Source: Macrostomum hystrix
Lineage: Eukaryota; Platyhelminthes; Macrostomidae
Direction of reading: 5' to 3'
Assembly (NCBI GenBank): GCA_950097015.1
Contig: CATNEN010000029.1
Location: 7,727,501-7,791,500, forward strand
Length of the DNA stretch: 64,000 bases
Below, piece after piece: positions 9,145-23,400 of this stretch. The notes beneath the pieces are model-generated. The model was not told the DNA's origin. It worked only from the letters and a program-made list of their open reading frames with translations, and did not search any database. Both the position numbers and the translations under genes were made by a program. The first letter of the stretch is position 1; the number at the start of each line of letters is the position of its first letter.

Positions 9145-12100
9145 CGCTGTACCAGATTACAGTGTCATTCTTTCTACTGTTAGCTTCCCGAGCTAGCTTC
9201 CCTGCTAGCTTCATCGATAAATCCGCTCCCTGGTGGAACCCAGCGCTTGGAACCCTCCGGCGCAAGGCCAAATCCCTCGAGCGGATTGCGCGGAAAAGCA
9301 CGGACCCAGCTGACCTGACCGCCTACCAGAATGCGATTCGTGACTTTAAGCGTGACACCAGGAAAGCGAAGTCCGAAAAGTGGCGCCAATACTGCTCCGA
9401 GCTGGAGGGCGCCCGCCCAACTTCTCGCGTTGTAAAAGCGCTCACTCTTGACAAAATGTCGAAGCTCTCAGTGATCAAAAGACCGGACGGCCGGCTTGCT
9501 GAGAATCCTGGCGAATCGCTGGACATCATGCTCGCCAGCGCTTTCCCTCAGACTGCGCCGCTTCAGGACCCGCCGGACCACACTCCGGGCGGACACATCC
9601 TTGCGACAACTATTATCACTAGAGAACGGACAGCTTGCGCTGCTAATTCCTTCTCGCCTTTTAAGTCGCCTGGACCTGACAACATTTACCCCGCCTTCCT
9701 ACATGAAGCGGTGAAAAATGACAGGTTCCTCGGCCTCCTTTGCAACCTGTTCAAGGCCTGTATCACCCTTGGGTACGTACCCAGGTCTTGGCAGGAAGCC
9801 ACTATCGTCTTCATCCCCAAACCTGGGAAGGGAGACTACCACTCCGCCAAAGCCTTCCGCCCCATCAGCTTAACATCCTTCTTTCTTAAGCTGCTTGAAA
9901 GGCTTGTTCTTTGGCGCCTCCTTCACGTTGAGCTGAGGAACTCCCCGCTCTCCGCCAACCAGCACGCTTTTCGATCCGGACGTTCCATCGAAAGTGCTCT
10001 GCATGCCATTGTCGACAAGCTGGAGCGCGCCGTGCTTGGCACCGGTTTTGCTCTCTCGCTTTTCCTCGACATTGATGGTGCCTTCGATAATGTGCTTTTC
10101 GGAGCCTTTAGGCGAGCCCTGGAACGCCGGGCTACGCACGAGCACCTCACCCGCTGGATCATGTATATGATCTCTCACCGAACTGCCACCTCGCACCTGC
10201 TTGGCCACTCCCGTTCTGTGAATGTCCAGAAGGGAGGCCCGCAGGGTGGCGTTCTCAGTCCGATCCTTTGGAACCTTGTCATGGACGAGCTGCTCTGCAG
10301 CCCTGACCCGGACCCGGTCCAAAAAATCGGCTATGCTGACGACGTCACCGCCACCGTGGCCGGACCGTCTCCCCCGGTTCTTAGAGATCTTTTGCAAGCT
10401 TTCATCCACCGTGCCGAGCGCTGGGCCCATAGCTGCGGCCTCAAACTCTCTGAGTCCAAGACCGTCGCCATTATGTTCACCAGCAAACGAAACTGGAGGA
10501 TTGAGCCTCTCCTTCTCTATGACAAACCCATCGCCATGGAGAAGCAAACCAGATGCTTAGGTGTCATCCTCGACCACAGGTTGAGCTGGACACCTCACGT
10601 CAAATTCAAAACCCGCAAAGCTCTTGCGACGCTCGCGCAGATCCGCAGAGCCTTCGGCGCCACCTGGGGCCTCACCCCCCGCCGTCTCTGGTGGATTTAC
10701 ACTACCATTGTAAGACCGGCCATCTCTTTTGCCGGCTTCATCTGGAATAGTGCCCTGGAGACCTAAGGGGTCCTGGAGGCCCTAAACAAGGTGCAGGGCC
10801 GTGCTTGTCGAGCCATCATGAGTGCGGCACCCTCCACTCCCTTCGCTGGCATGAATGCCTTCCTGGACCTTCCCCCTTTAGATCTTTTTATCAAGGGGGA
10901 AGCGATGAAGACGGCTCGTCGTCTTCTGGACGCGGGCATCTCCATCCGGAAGCAACTTGCCTTCAGCAAGCGGAACCTCCAGCCCCATGGCGACCTCAGC
11001 CTTCGGGACCTGGACGCAGCAGGAGGTCTCAAAATTCTCTCAGACGGAATCCCGTCGACGCTGTGCCCACCGCTAAAATTCAAAACCAGCATTCCGCCTC
11101 GCCAGGAAGTACGTGACCACGGCCAAACCCGTGAAATTCACTGCTTCACCGACGGATCGCAAATCAACTCGGTCTCTGGTTTCGGCTACTGCATTATGTC
11201 CGGAGGGAAAACTGTGGCGACCTTCTCCCAGCACACCGGCATAAACTCTACCGTTTTTCAGAACGAAGTTCTCGCCATCAGCTCCTGCGCCCTGGAGCTG
11301 ATCAACCAAAACGTCCACGGAGCAGAAATCTTCCTCCACTCGGACAGCCAGGCGGCGATCCATGCCCTTGGACGCACGCACACCTGCTCGCGCACAGTCC
11401 TCGACTGCGTCGCGCAACTCAACCGCTTAGGGACCCACAACAAGGTGTCCCTAAGGTGGATTCCAGGGCACTCTGGCCACCCTGGTAACGAATTGGCCGA
11501 CAGCCTCGCCAAGGCCGGTTCGACGGGTTCGCTTTTTGGCCCCGTGCCTGCGGTCTCCACCCCTACCGCCGTCGTCAACACTCGGATTAACCAGTGGGTG
11601 ACCTCTAAGCACAAGGACAGATGGATCAATACCGCCGATTGTCGGCAGTCTCGCGCTGCTGTCCCTTGTCCCTCCACTGCCCTCCGCAAAGCCTTGCTTG
11701 GACTGAACCGCAAGGACATCAGGGCAGTTACCATGGCCCTCTCTGGCCATGGCTGTTTCGCCAGGCACCGCTTCCTGCAGGGCAAAATCCGCAGTGAGGA
11801 GTGCCCCTTCTGCCTCTCCTATGTTGAGGATGCAGAGCATTTTATTTGCGACTGCCCCGCCTTCACTCAGGACAGGCTCACCTATCTCGACTCAAACCCG
11901 GATCTCCCCGACGTTTTCAGGCCTGAGAACATCTGCCAGCTCGTCCGATACCTGAGGGCCACCGGGCGAGCAACCCTCCACCTCCTGGACTCTCCGGAGG
12001 AGGACCGCGCTGCGGACGCCGGCACCACCGGATCCCCCTGCGCGACACCGCAGCTCTAGTTGCCCGTGGTCGCCAGGGGCTAGCGGAATGGGCGGCAACG

Positions 12101-12151
12101 CCTCCCCGCTGCATCCGGAAGATGCCCCCTGCAGCTAAGTCAAGTAAGTCA
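9145..12151 (+). mobile_element. non-LTR retrotransposon copy 2, 5'-truncated
   Basis: About 3 kb of a LINE with RT, RNase H and a C-terminal zinc knuckle. RNase H after RT places it in the I/R1/LOA/Jockey-type group rather than RTE or CR1 (family knowledge). The 5' region, ORF1 and the apurinic endonuclease are absent: the sequence starts in the linker before RT, typical of 5' truncation in target-primed reverse transcription. The 3' end carries a short UTR and the repeat-like tail CTAAGTCAAGTAAGTCAAG, also found in copy 1, not poly(A). It sits between two simple-repeat arrays. Confidence 0.9.
9162..12059 (+). pseudogene. ORF2: reverse transcriptase-RNase H, one in-frame stop
   Basis: A single frame of about 966 codons, interrupted by a TAA at 10764. 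RT blocks in order: SPGPDNI, FRPISLTS, LDIDGAFDN, GGPQGGVLSP (about residue 358) and the catalytic YADD (about residue 391). After the stop the same frame holds RNase H, with CFTDGSQ, a Glu in [15 protein letters not shown] and [16 protein letters not shown], then a CPFC...H...C knuckle. The linker motif APWWNP at the start is the usual endonuclease-RT junction, so the endonuclease is lost. At the stop position copy 1 has a lysine codon, so the stop is specific to this copy. All catalytic residues I looked for are present, suggesting a young insertion. It encodes replication of the element by target-primed reverse transcription. Confidence 0.9.
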
Positions 12152-12164
12152 AGACATTTGTTGT

Positions 12165-13020
<856 letters not shown>

Positions 13021-13675
13021 AGTAAAAATAAAGCAGAAACAGGAATTGCATTTTGTACCGTTTTTATTTTTATCGATGTCTAAGTCACACGTGCTAATTC
13101 CAGATTCTTTTTAGCCAACGCAATTTAGCTATAAATCAGAGCCTTGGCTACTATAACTAGACCGAAGCTAACCTAGCAGTCTTTGACGCCTAATTAAATG
13201 TGCTACCTAAAATGTGCTCAAAGCGAATATCTATATAAATGTGCACGCGTCAGTCTAGTACGAGTTATTAATAGAATCTTTGAGAAACGTTGCTTGGTAT
13301 ACCGTGAAACCGTTTCAAAGACCAACGCTGGTGGGTTGGCCAGTCACACAAGAATTAAACCAAAGGTGGTTGTCCACTTTCGGTCGGTATTTCACTTAAA
13401 TCACTCGAGCCTTCGGCTCTCGGGATTTAAACACATACCGACCTCAAACCCATAGAATATCGTATACATAAATTAGTTGGTTTCAGGTGTCTATAGAGGC
13501 ACTGCCACTATTCACTAAACCTCCATTCTATGGGAGCGGGTGCAAAAACGTGAGTGATCTAATATAGTGGGGCTTTTCGTGAAAATTCGGAGTGCTAAAA
13601 ATGTCAATTAAACGGATCATTGTTTCCAGAATAATATTTTATTTACCAGCCAAAAATTTTCGTCCGATTAAACCC
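13021..13675. other. unique spacer, no gene seen
   Basis: Short open frames only, without recognisable domains or splice context. Confidence 0.5.
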
Positions 13676-13679
13676 TCTT

Positions 13680-14065
13680 ACAGGTGTGTTTGTCTGCTGC
13701 TTAACCTTTCTACCGGTGTGTTTGTCTACCGCTTAATCTTCCTACCGAAGTGTTTTGTCTGCCGCTTTACCTTCCTACCGGTGTGTTTGTCTACCGCTTT
13801 ACCTTCCTACCGGTGTGTTTGTCTGCTGCTTAACCTTCCAACCGGTGTGTTTGTCTACCGCTTAACCTTCCTACCGGTGTGTTTGTCTACCGCTTAACCT
13901 TCCTACCGATGTGTTTTGTCTGCCGCTTTACCTTCCTACCGGTGTGTTTGTCTACCGCTTTACCTTCCTACCGGTGTGTTTGTCTGCTGCTTTACCTTCC
14001 AACCGGTGTGTTTGTCTACCGCTCTACCTTCTTACCGATGTGTTCGTCTACTGCTTAACATTTCT
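13680..14065. repeat. about 32-bp minisatellite, 12 copies
   Basis: Unit with core TACCGGTGTGTTTGTCTACC followed by GCTTTACCTTCC. It lies just downstream of the gene B stop on the minus strand. Confidence 0.93.
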
Positions 14066-14282
14066 TTTCGTGGTTGCTACCTATCTATCTGTTCAATTAT
14101 CCATCCTCCAGGTAAGCCAGTGATAGTCTCAGAAGCTTCACAGAAATCACCCAAAAACTAGCAGTTCTTGTGAAAGCGTCAGTGCGCAAAGCCTGAATAG
14201 TAACATCGATTATTTAGTTGTCCATTGAACTTCTTTCCTGACGTCAAAAGTTTGTCATCCAGCTTGACAGACTTCTCCGGTG

Positions 14283-17200
14283 TCAGGCTTTGTGCTGGCT
14301 GGTGCTGCTGGTACCGTTAGCCGCTGAGGCATTGGCCTGTTCAATTTCCAGATCGTCTACGCGGTTAGGGCCCACTTTCATCAGCTGATAAACCTGCATT
14401 GGACAGAGTAAAAGTTGGATTTGCAAATTACTCTACTAAAAGTAGTAACATTCAGAAAGTGACACAATGGCACACCACTTGGTAACAGTAGAGCTGCAGC
14501 CAGCGAGGAGGCAATTCTGCCCATTTCGCTGACTCCTGAGCACGCACGCACACAGATACCCTACGCAGGCACACACTCACACAGGTGTGTACACCTGCCC
14601 TGACTTTCTCATTGTCAGGCAGTGTACACTCTCACTGTGCTTTGGGGGCCTTGGAGTTTGGCCCTCATGGGCGAACTGTAAACAGTAAACTGTAAACTGT
14701 AAACTGTAAACTGTAAACTGTAAACTGTAAACTGTAAACTGTAAACTGTAAACTGTAAACTTTAAACAGTAAGCTGTAAACTGGAAACTGTAAACTGTAA
14801 ACTGTTAACTGTAGACTGTAAACAGTAAACTGTAAACTGTAAACTGTAAACTGTAAACTGTTAACTGTAGACTGTAAATAGTAAACTGTAAACTGTGAAC
14901 TGTAAACAGTAAACTGTAAACTGTAAACTGTTAACTGTAGACTGTAAACAGTAAACTGGAAACTGTAAACTGTAAACTGTTAACTGTAGACTGTAAACAG
15001 TAAACTGTAAACTGTAAACTGTAAACTGTAAACTGTTAACTGTAGACTGTAAATAGTAAACTGTAAACTGTGAACTGTAAACAGTAAACTGTAAACTGTA
15101 AACTTTAGAGTGTAAACTGTAAACTGGAAACTGTAAACTGTAAACAGTAAACAGTAAACTATAAACTGTAAACTGTAAACTGTAAACTGTAAACTGTAAA
15201 CTGTAAACTGTAAACTGTAAACTGTAAACTGTAAACTGTAAACTGTAAACTTTAGAGTGTAAACTGTTAACTGGAAACTGTAAACTGTAAACTGTAAACA
15301 GTAAACTATAAACTGTAAACTGTAAACTGTAAACTGTAAACTGTAAACTGTAAACTGTAAACTGTAAACTGTAAACTGTAAACTGTAAACTGTAAACTTT
15401 AGAGTGTAAACTGTAAACTGGAAACAGTAAACTGTAAACTGTAAACTGTAAACTGTAAACTGTTAACTGTTAACTGTAAACAGTAAACTGTAAACTGTAA
15501 AATGTAAACTGTAAACTGTTAACTGTAAGCTGTAAACTGTAAAAAAAGAAACCAAAAATTGGTTTGTAATTTGAAATACCCGTGGACTCTTTACTGTTAT
15601 TGATACTCAACTTGCTTGCTAGTAAATTAGACTTTAATTTAAACCAATAAATCAGCTATCCAATTATAATGTTATCTACTCGTTGTAAATAGCAATCAAA
15701 GATAATTAACTACCCTTGGCGGCAGGACAAAGGTCTGTTGACCAATTGAAACCGCGATAAAGGAGTGTCACCTCAGCCTCACTATTTGAGCTATCCAATC
15801 AGAATACAGTACGAAATTATGCAATTAAACACTTCCAAGCCAAATTCAAACCTTGTGACCAAAAATGAGCACGATGGTTGTTGTGCAGCCAATCAGAATG
15901 CAAGCGGTGATGAGCACATATCGGAGACTGTGCTCACTCTCTGGCAGCACAAACGATAGAACGACAGCGATGAGGCCCATCACCATCGTGTTGTACACGC
16001 AGATGCCGATCTTCTTCGAGTCGTTGAGGCCTTCGATGTACACATTGCGAGTCTCCCAGGCCAGGAATATCCCCAGAACGAGGAGAATCCCTGCGGAGGT
16101 GGGGATGTACACATTGCGAGTCTCCCAGGCCAGGAATATCCCCAGAACGAGGAGAATCCCTGCGGAGTTGGGGATGTACACATTGCGAGTCTCACAGGCC
16201 AGGAATATCCCCAGAACGAGGAGAATCCCTGCTGAGTTGGGGATGTACACATTGCGAGTCTCACAGGCCAGGATTATCCCCAGAACGAGGAGAATCCCTG
16301 CTGAGTTGGGGATGTACACATTGCGAGTCTCACAGGCCAGGAATATCCCCAGAACGAGGAGAATCCCTGCGGAGGTGGGGATGTACACATTGCGAGTCTC
16401 ACAGGCCAGGAATATCCCCAGAACGAGGAGAATCCCTGCGGAGGTGGGGATGTACACATTGCGAGTCTCCCAGGCCAGGAATATCCCCAGAACGAGGAGA
16501 ATCCCTTCGGAGGTAGGGATGTACACATTGCGAGTCTCTCAGGCCAGGAATATCCCCAGAACGAGGAGAATCCCTGCTGAGGTGGGTATGGATGCTTGAC
16601 CTTCGGGTGTACCTTGGGGTTGTAAATGTGCCCCGATGGCATCCGGATGGCCAAGAGGACGTTCCGTAAATTTGACGAGCTTAAGTAATGTAGAAAATAC
16701 CTGTAATTAACTATTATGCAACAGACTGTGTGGGTGCCTACCTTTCAAGCCGAGGAGCACCCCAAGCCAGGTGTACCAGTGTTCGCTGCGGCACAGGTGA
16801 ATCTGAGGCCGGGTTACAATCCCATTCACTAAATCCTCCTGAAGGTAGGATTTTAAATAGTTTTTATAGCATTCGCTTAAGTTATATGCCTTCCATAGTT
16901 TGAGCCACTCATATCATAAGTCATTTGAGTCACTCATATCATCAGTCATTTGAGTCACTCATATCATCAGTCATTTGAGTCACTCATATCATCAGTCATT
17001 TGAGTCACTCATATCATCAGTCATTTGAGTCGCTCATATCATCAGTCATTTGAGTCAGTCATATCATCAATCATTTGAGTCACTCATATCATCAGTCATT
17101 TGAGTCAGTCATATCATCAGTCATTTGAGTCAGTCATATCATCAGTCATTTGAGTCACTCATATCATCAGTCATTTGAGTCACTCATATCATCAGTCATT

Positions 17201-20200
17201 TGAGTCGCTCATATCATCAGTCATTTGAGTCGCTCATATCATCAGTCATTTGAGTCACTCATATCATCAGTCATTTGAGTCACTCATATCATCAGTCATT
17301 TGAGTCACTCATATCATCAGTCATTTGAGTCACTCATATCATCAGTCATTTGAGTCGCTCATATCATCAGTCATTTGAGTCACTCATATCATCAGTCATT
17401 TGAGTCACTCATATCATCAGTCATTTGAGTCAGTCATATCATCAGTCATTTGAGTCAGTCATATCATCAGTCATTTGAGTCACTCATATCATCAGTCATT
17501 TGAGTCGCTCATATCATCAGTCATTTGAGTCGCTCATATCATCAGTCATTTGAGTCGCTCATATCATCAGTCATTTGAGTCAATCATATCATCAGTCATT
17601 TGAGTCGCTCATATCATCAGTCATTTGAGTCGCTCATATCATCAGTCATTTGAGTCGCTCATATCATCAGTCATTTGAGTCAATCATATCATCAGTCATT
17701 TGAGTCAATCATATCATCAGTCATTTGAGTCGCTCATGTCATCAGTTATTTGAGTCACTCATATCATCAGTCATTTGAGTCGCTCATATCATCAGTCATT
17801 TGAGTCGCTCATATCATCAGTCATTTGAGTCGCTCATATCATCAGTCATTTGAGTCAATCATATCATCAGTCATTTGAGTCGCTCATATCATCAGTCATT
17901 TGAGTCACTCATATCATCAGTCATTTGAGTCGCTCATATCATCAGTCATTTGAGTCGCTCATATCATCAGTCATTTGAGTCGCTCATATCATCAGTTATT
18001 TGAGTCACTCATATCATCAGTCATTTGAGTCGCTCATATCATCAGTCATTTGAGTCGCTCATATCATCAGTCATTTGAGTCGCTCATATCATCAGTCATT
18101 TGAGTCAATCATATCATCAGTCATTTAAGCAGGGCCAGGGTATCGCGATGCTTGAGAAAAGTGCACTCTATCCTTTTTTAAAGTCTCTGGCACCTGATTG
18201 GAATTTTATAACAAAGCTGTGCTATAATGGCTATGATTGTTGATTGAAAGCCGTTAATGATGTACGGATTGTGAAAGGCAGATCTGGATTGGGGCGTAGA
18301 CACAATTAGAAATATTTCAAAGCTTATAGTCACGTCCTTTTTTTTTATCATGCTTAATTACATAGAAAGCTTTTTAAGTTTATACGAACTAAGTTTGGAA
18401 CACGCCTCGTAATAATAATAATATTTTTACACTTGCAAAAAACACATGTTTTGTTTAATTAAACAATTTTAATTCTGTCTGTTTTTAATTCGGTCTGTTT
18501 AATTAAATCTTTCATGAATTCAGTTAAATTGTTTTATTTCAATTAAATTTTAATTTGAAGGTAATGTTACTTTAATCAATAATAATATTTGTATTTTACT
18601 TCAATTTAAATTCATTTAAAGGAATTGTCTATTTATAAAAAAGTCCTTAATTTTTAATTAGGGTTATAATTTTTTGTTTGCAAGAAAATGTGTAAAGATC
18701 GACCTCATCTGCCAGGCTCAGTACGGTGACAATGGGCGAGTCTACCAGGCTCCATACTACGAAGAAGATAGCGTCGGTGGCCAGCAGGACGGCGATCAAG
18801 CCAGCCAGGTGGCGGTCCTTGATTGCCTGTATGATTGGCGATGGCAGACGAATAGTTCTAGACTAGGTCGGGAGTCGAACCATCTGATCCAGAGTCCGAC
18901 ACCTTACTGTACGACTGTTCAGTCCATGGACCGGGGGACACAACACCCGCCTTGACTTTCCCCAGCTAATGCAAATATTAATTCAACAGCTGGATGAACT
19001 CAAGTAATTCAGAGTTTAGTGTCTCCTAGACGACAGAAACTGTTCGAATGGAGTCAGGAATCGAACCCTCGACCTTCAAGTCGTTAGTCCGAAACTCTAA
19101 CAACTAGGTGAGCTTCATTTGATGACACTAGACCCGCAGCCAGCGAGGAGGCAATTCTGCCCATTTCGCTGACTCCTGAGCACGCACGCACACAGATACC
19201 GTACGCAGGCACACACTCACACAGGTGTGTACATCTGCCATGACTTTCTCATTGTCAGGCAGTGTACACTTTCACTGTGCCTTGGAGGTTGGCCCTCAAG
19301 GGCGTAAATTTCACGACCAGCCCTCAAGCCTTCTCTCCGCGGCTGCGCCCCAAAAGAATGTGACCTCGCCGCGGAATCGAGCTCGCGATATCCGCTCTGC
19401 CACCAACCCCCAGCTCTTGTTGATATCCGATTTTAAAACTCCCAGCCAATTTCTTGTACTTTGATATAGTATTTATGAAAATACTATTTCACGAAATTCA
19501 TGAAGCCTGATTTCAACAGTAAGCCAGCAACTCACCATGGATCGCATCCTCTTGTTGGTGAAGATGCGATGAACTCGCCATGTCTTGGCCAGCATGCCAC
19601 CGTAGGCGGATGAATAGCCCAGGGCCAGCGAAACCTGCTGCACCCAGCACAGGCCTGAGGTTGTCAGCCAGTGTGAGTTCACCGCCATCACAATGCAGGA
19701 GCCGAAGCACAGGATGCAGCCGCACCCAATGATGTAGTTGATGTTCGGGCTGCTCATTTTGATGAAGCGTAGGTCGCGATAGCAGAAGTTGACCAGCATG
19801 GTGGCAGCAGTGAAGAGTATTCCCACTATGGCCAGAACAATCATCACAATCATGACAACCCTGCTCACAATCTGCTTCTGCAACACTAGGCGCGGCACGT
19901 CCTTCGGCAAATAGGCACCTGAACAGCGAATGGTCTGATATTAGTAAGCTGTCACTCACGTCACTGTGATGTTTTATTATGAATTGTGTGTCACAAATCG
20001 ATAGAAACATTACCTGGAAACCACAGAGGTTTAGTCCAGTTGATTGAATTAGTCCATACATTGTACAATCCAACCAAATCTCGCTTCATATCTGAAAATA
20101 TGATATTATGATATGATTTTGACTACATATTACAGTCCTCTAAAGGTAGCCTCATTTTTCTACCTATCACTTACTTCGCAGCTGATAGATGAGTACGTTG

Positions 20201-20277
20201 GCCAGGCGGTCTCCCGAAGAGTCAAAGTTGACTCGGCCCTGAAATGCGACCAGCAGCAGCAGTAGTATTATTATTAT

Positions 20278-20321
<44 letters not shown>

Positions 20322-20373
20322 GTAGTATTAGTAGTAGTAGTAGTAGTAGTATTATTATTAGTAGTAGTAGTAT

Positions 20374-20426
<53 letters not shown>

Positions 20427-23400
20427 TCTCCTATATATAAGCCCGAATTATACTATTTCTCACCGTGTGGCCCATGTAGTCGACGTTTTTGAGCTGCTCA
20501 AACAGCTTCTGCTTCATCACCTCAGTGTCGTTCTCGGACATGTTCGACGCCCGCATCTCTGCGGCTGCTTTGCTAGCGGCTATCGCCGCTGTCACAACGG
20601 AGTCCATCCGGATGTCCAGCCCTGTGAGGCCGGACACTGCGGTGACGTTCTTTAAACCTGGGTACACTGACAGGAAATCCTTGTACATCTGGGCTGAAGT
20701 CTGAAATCATGCATGCTCTTCAATGAGATTCTTCGATGTATAATTTTTTTCGCAGGTTCAGCTCCTCACCTTGTTGTTAATGCCAACGCCATTGAAAATG
20801 GCGATCTCCGAGTCCATCTCAATCGAGCCCTCCATAGCGTGCGCCATTTCGTCTGGCGTGCATGAGTCATTCGTGAAGGTCGCGAGGTTCCTCGGCATGC
20901 CGATGTGGATCCAGAAATACTTCTCGCCGTATGCGCCCAGGTTGTAGATCTGTGGAGGGTGGGTGCGGCTGGATTGGAAGCATGTTTTGAAGGCCATGAG
21001 ATCGTTGAAACTTTGGCTCTGATTGGCTAGGTTCAACTACTTATCTACACACTTTGGCTCTGATTGGCTAGGTTCAACTACTTATCTACACACTTTGGCT
21101 CTGATTGGCTAGGTTCAACTACTTATCTACACACTTTGGCTCTGATTGGCTGGGTTCAATTACTTATCTACACACTTTGGCTCTGATTGGCTGGGTTCTA
21201 CTACTTATCTACACACTTTGGCTCTGATTGGCTGGGTTCTACAACGTATCCACTCACTTTGACTCTGATTGGCTGGGTTCTACAACGTGTCCACTCACTT
21301 TGACTCTGATTGGCTGGGTTCTACTACTTATCTTCTCAAGTCTTTATTTTAGTGATGGCTTCTTTATGACGCGGAGAATGGGAAATATGGCTTTTGAAGG
21401 CTCACCGTGCATGGCAGGCTATTGGTCAGGGGCTCGGCAACTACGGAGCGCACGGAGAGGAAGATCCGAACATTCTTGTTCTGAAAAGAAGCAGAAAACT
21501 TTTTTCGTTGTCTTTTGACAAGCCGTACAATGGATTTTCGGAGCATTTAAAACGATTCCTGTCTCACAAGCATCGCTGAAAGGCTCTCTGTAGCGTCCGA
21601 TTTGTACACCTGCTTGTACAGCAGCCTGATATTGTAGGCATCAATCTTGGACTCGATGTCTTGACTGACCTACACGACGAAGAAAAGTCTGCTATAACTT
21701 AAAAAATAAATCGAATCCCTTAAAGTGCGGGTCCGCCATTGCAGAATTTGACAGCAGTAAGAAACCATGATTCCATCATCATCTCTCAGTGAAAATCCGC
21801 GGGATTGTTGTGAAGCGGCCCCATGGAATGATCAGAGCAATGAGCCTACCGGAAACACAACCGCATAGTCAGAGGCCAGCAGGCCCACATTCAGCCAGTT
21901 GTAGGTGCGCAGTATCTCTAGCGCTGGGTTCACATTCAGTGCATTGTTGCCGTACATGCGAATGTAGAATGGATAGGCCACCGTGTCGCTGAGTGCTGGT
22001 GACGTGTTTGCGTAGCCAATCTGCAGTTTTATTTACGAATACCCTTTGTAACACATACGTACATCCCTCATGGGACTCAGGTGTTGTTTACAGAGGGGAG
22101 TGAGTGGCAGAGTGAGCGGTCGAACGCGTTTCCCTCTCGCACCAAGGTTCCTGAGCTTGGTTCCGCGGCGAGGCCGCATTCATTTTTGTCTTCTACAATT
22201 TACGTCATTAAGGGCACAGTGAAAGTGTACACTGCCTGACGATGAGAAAGTCAGGGCACCTGTGTGTCCGTGCCTGCGTACAGTATTTGTGTGCGTGTGT
22301 GCTTTTGAGCCAGAGAAATGGGGAGAATTGCCTCCCCTCGCTGGCTGCTTGTCTACCGTCACTAAATGATGTGCCATTGCCCGCCGCCCTCCTGCAATTA
22401 TTGTTATTATTATTAATTGTTGTGATTCTATTATTAGAATCAGTTATCGATTCGTGGAATAAGATCTTTTTGTCTGCGACCTACAGCGTACCCTGTCAGC
22501 CCAGTTCAAGACAAGGCTAATTCTCTCGCCTTGTGTGGGCTAGCCCAATCATGTCTCGGGCCAGAGAGTTGACAAGTTAAAGAAATTTTCTTCGCCGAAA
22601 ACAATCATTGCCAAGTCTGTCATCAGGAAAGTGACCCAAAAAAGGGAAAATTTGAATGGACCAGAGCCTTGCCAATAATAAGTTGGCGAGGCTCGGATTA
22701 GAGGGCCGCAGACAGGTAGCCACATTCGGAGCACCTGGGCCCCTCAGTCGGTGCTTGTCGGCAGCTACACTTATAATTCGCATTTTTGCTGCTTCGAAAG
22801 AGAATAAATGAAGGAAGAGCAAATTAGGAAAATTTTAAATTGGAGGCCTGCGTCGAGAAGCTATTGATTTCTGAAACACACGGTGCTTGGTTCCCAGGTG
22901 GCTAATGCTTCTGGCCCTACAAATAACAAGCAACTTGGATTACAGGAGAGGCACTGCAGCTTGGTGCGCTTGGCGACTGCTTCTCAGCCGCTGCTTTCTG
23001 AAAAACTATCTTTTTCAAGCTCAACTGTTTGACGTGAAGAAACTCGCCAATCGGCCATGCCGAAATTCTTGAGACATTCTCAAAATGCGAAACTCCACTT
23101 CAGGCTAGCCAAGTGTTTTGACTTTAAAGGACGTATTCCATTCGTTTCTTGTGGTAATTTTGATTTATTTTTAAATGAATTTTCTCTCTCGTCTTGTTTT
23201 TCTTTTGAGGCTGTTTTGCAGCGCTAAACTATTGCACAAAAAGTTTTCGCTCACCTGCGGCAGTCGATAGTACCTGGCCACGGCGGCCACCCACTCAGAC
23301 TGCGAAGAGTACGTGGCACCGAAGATTAGCACCTTGTCCTTGTCCGGGTAGTAGCTGCGAACTAGGGCGTGAACTGCGCTGCCCGTGTTGTCCTGGAATT

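Noticed and set aside
13592-14161. Frames with CLPLYLPTGVFVYR repeats as membrane protein
   Set aside because: Array of 32-bp units; length changes switch frames, and there is no unique flanking coding sequence.
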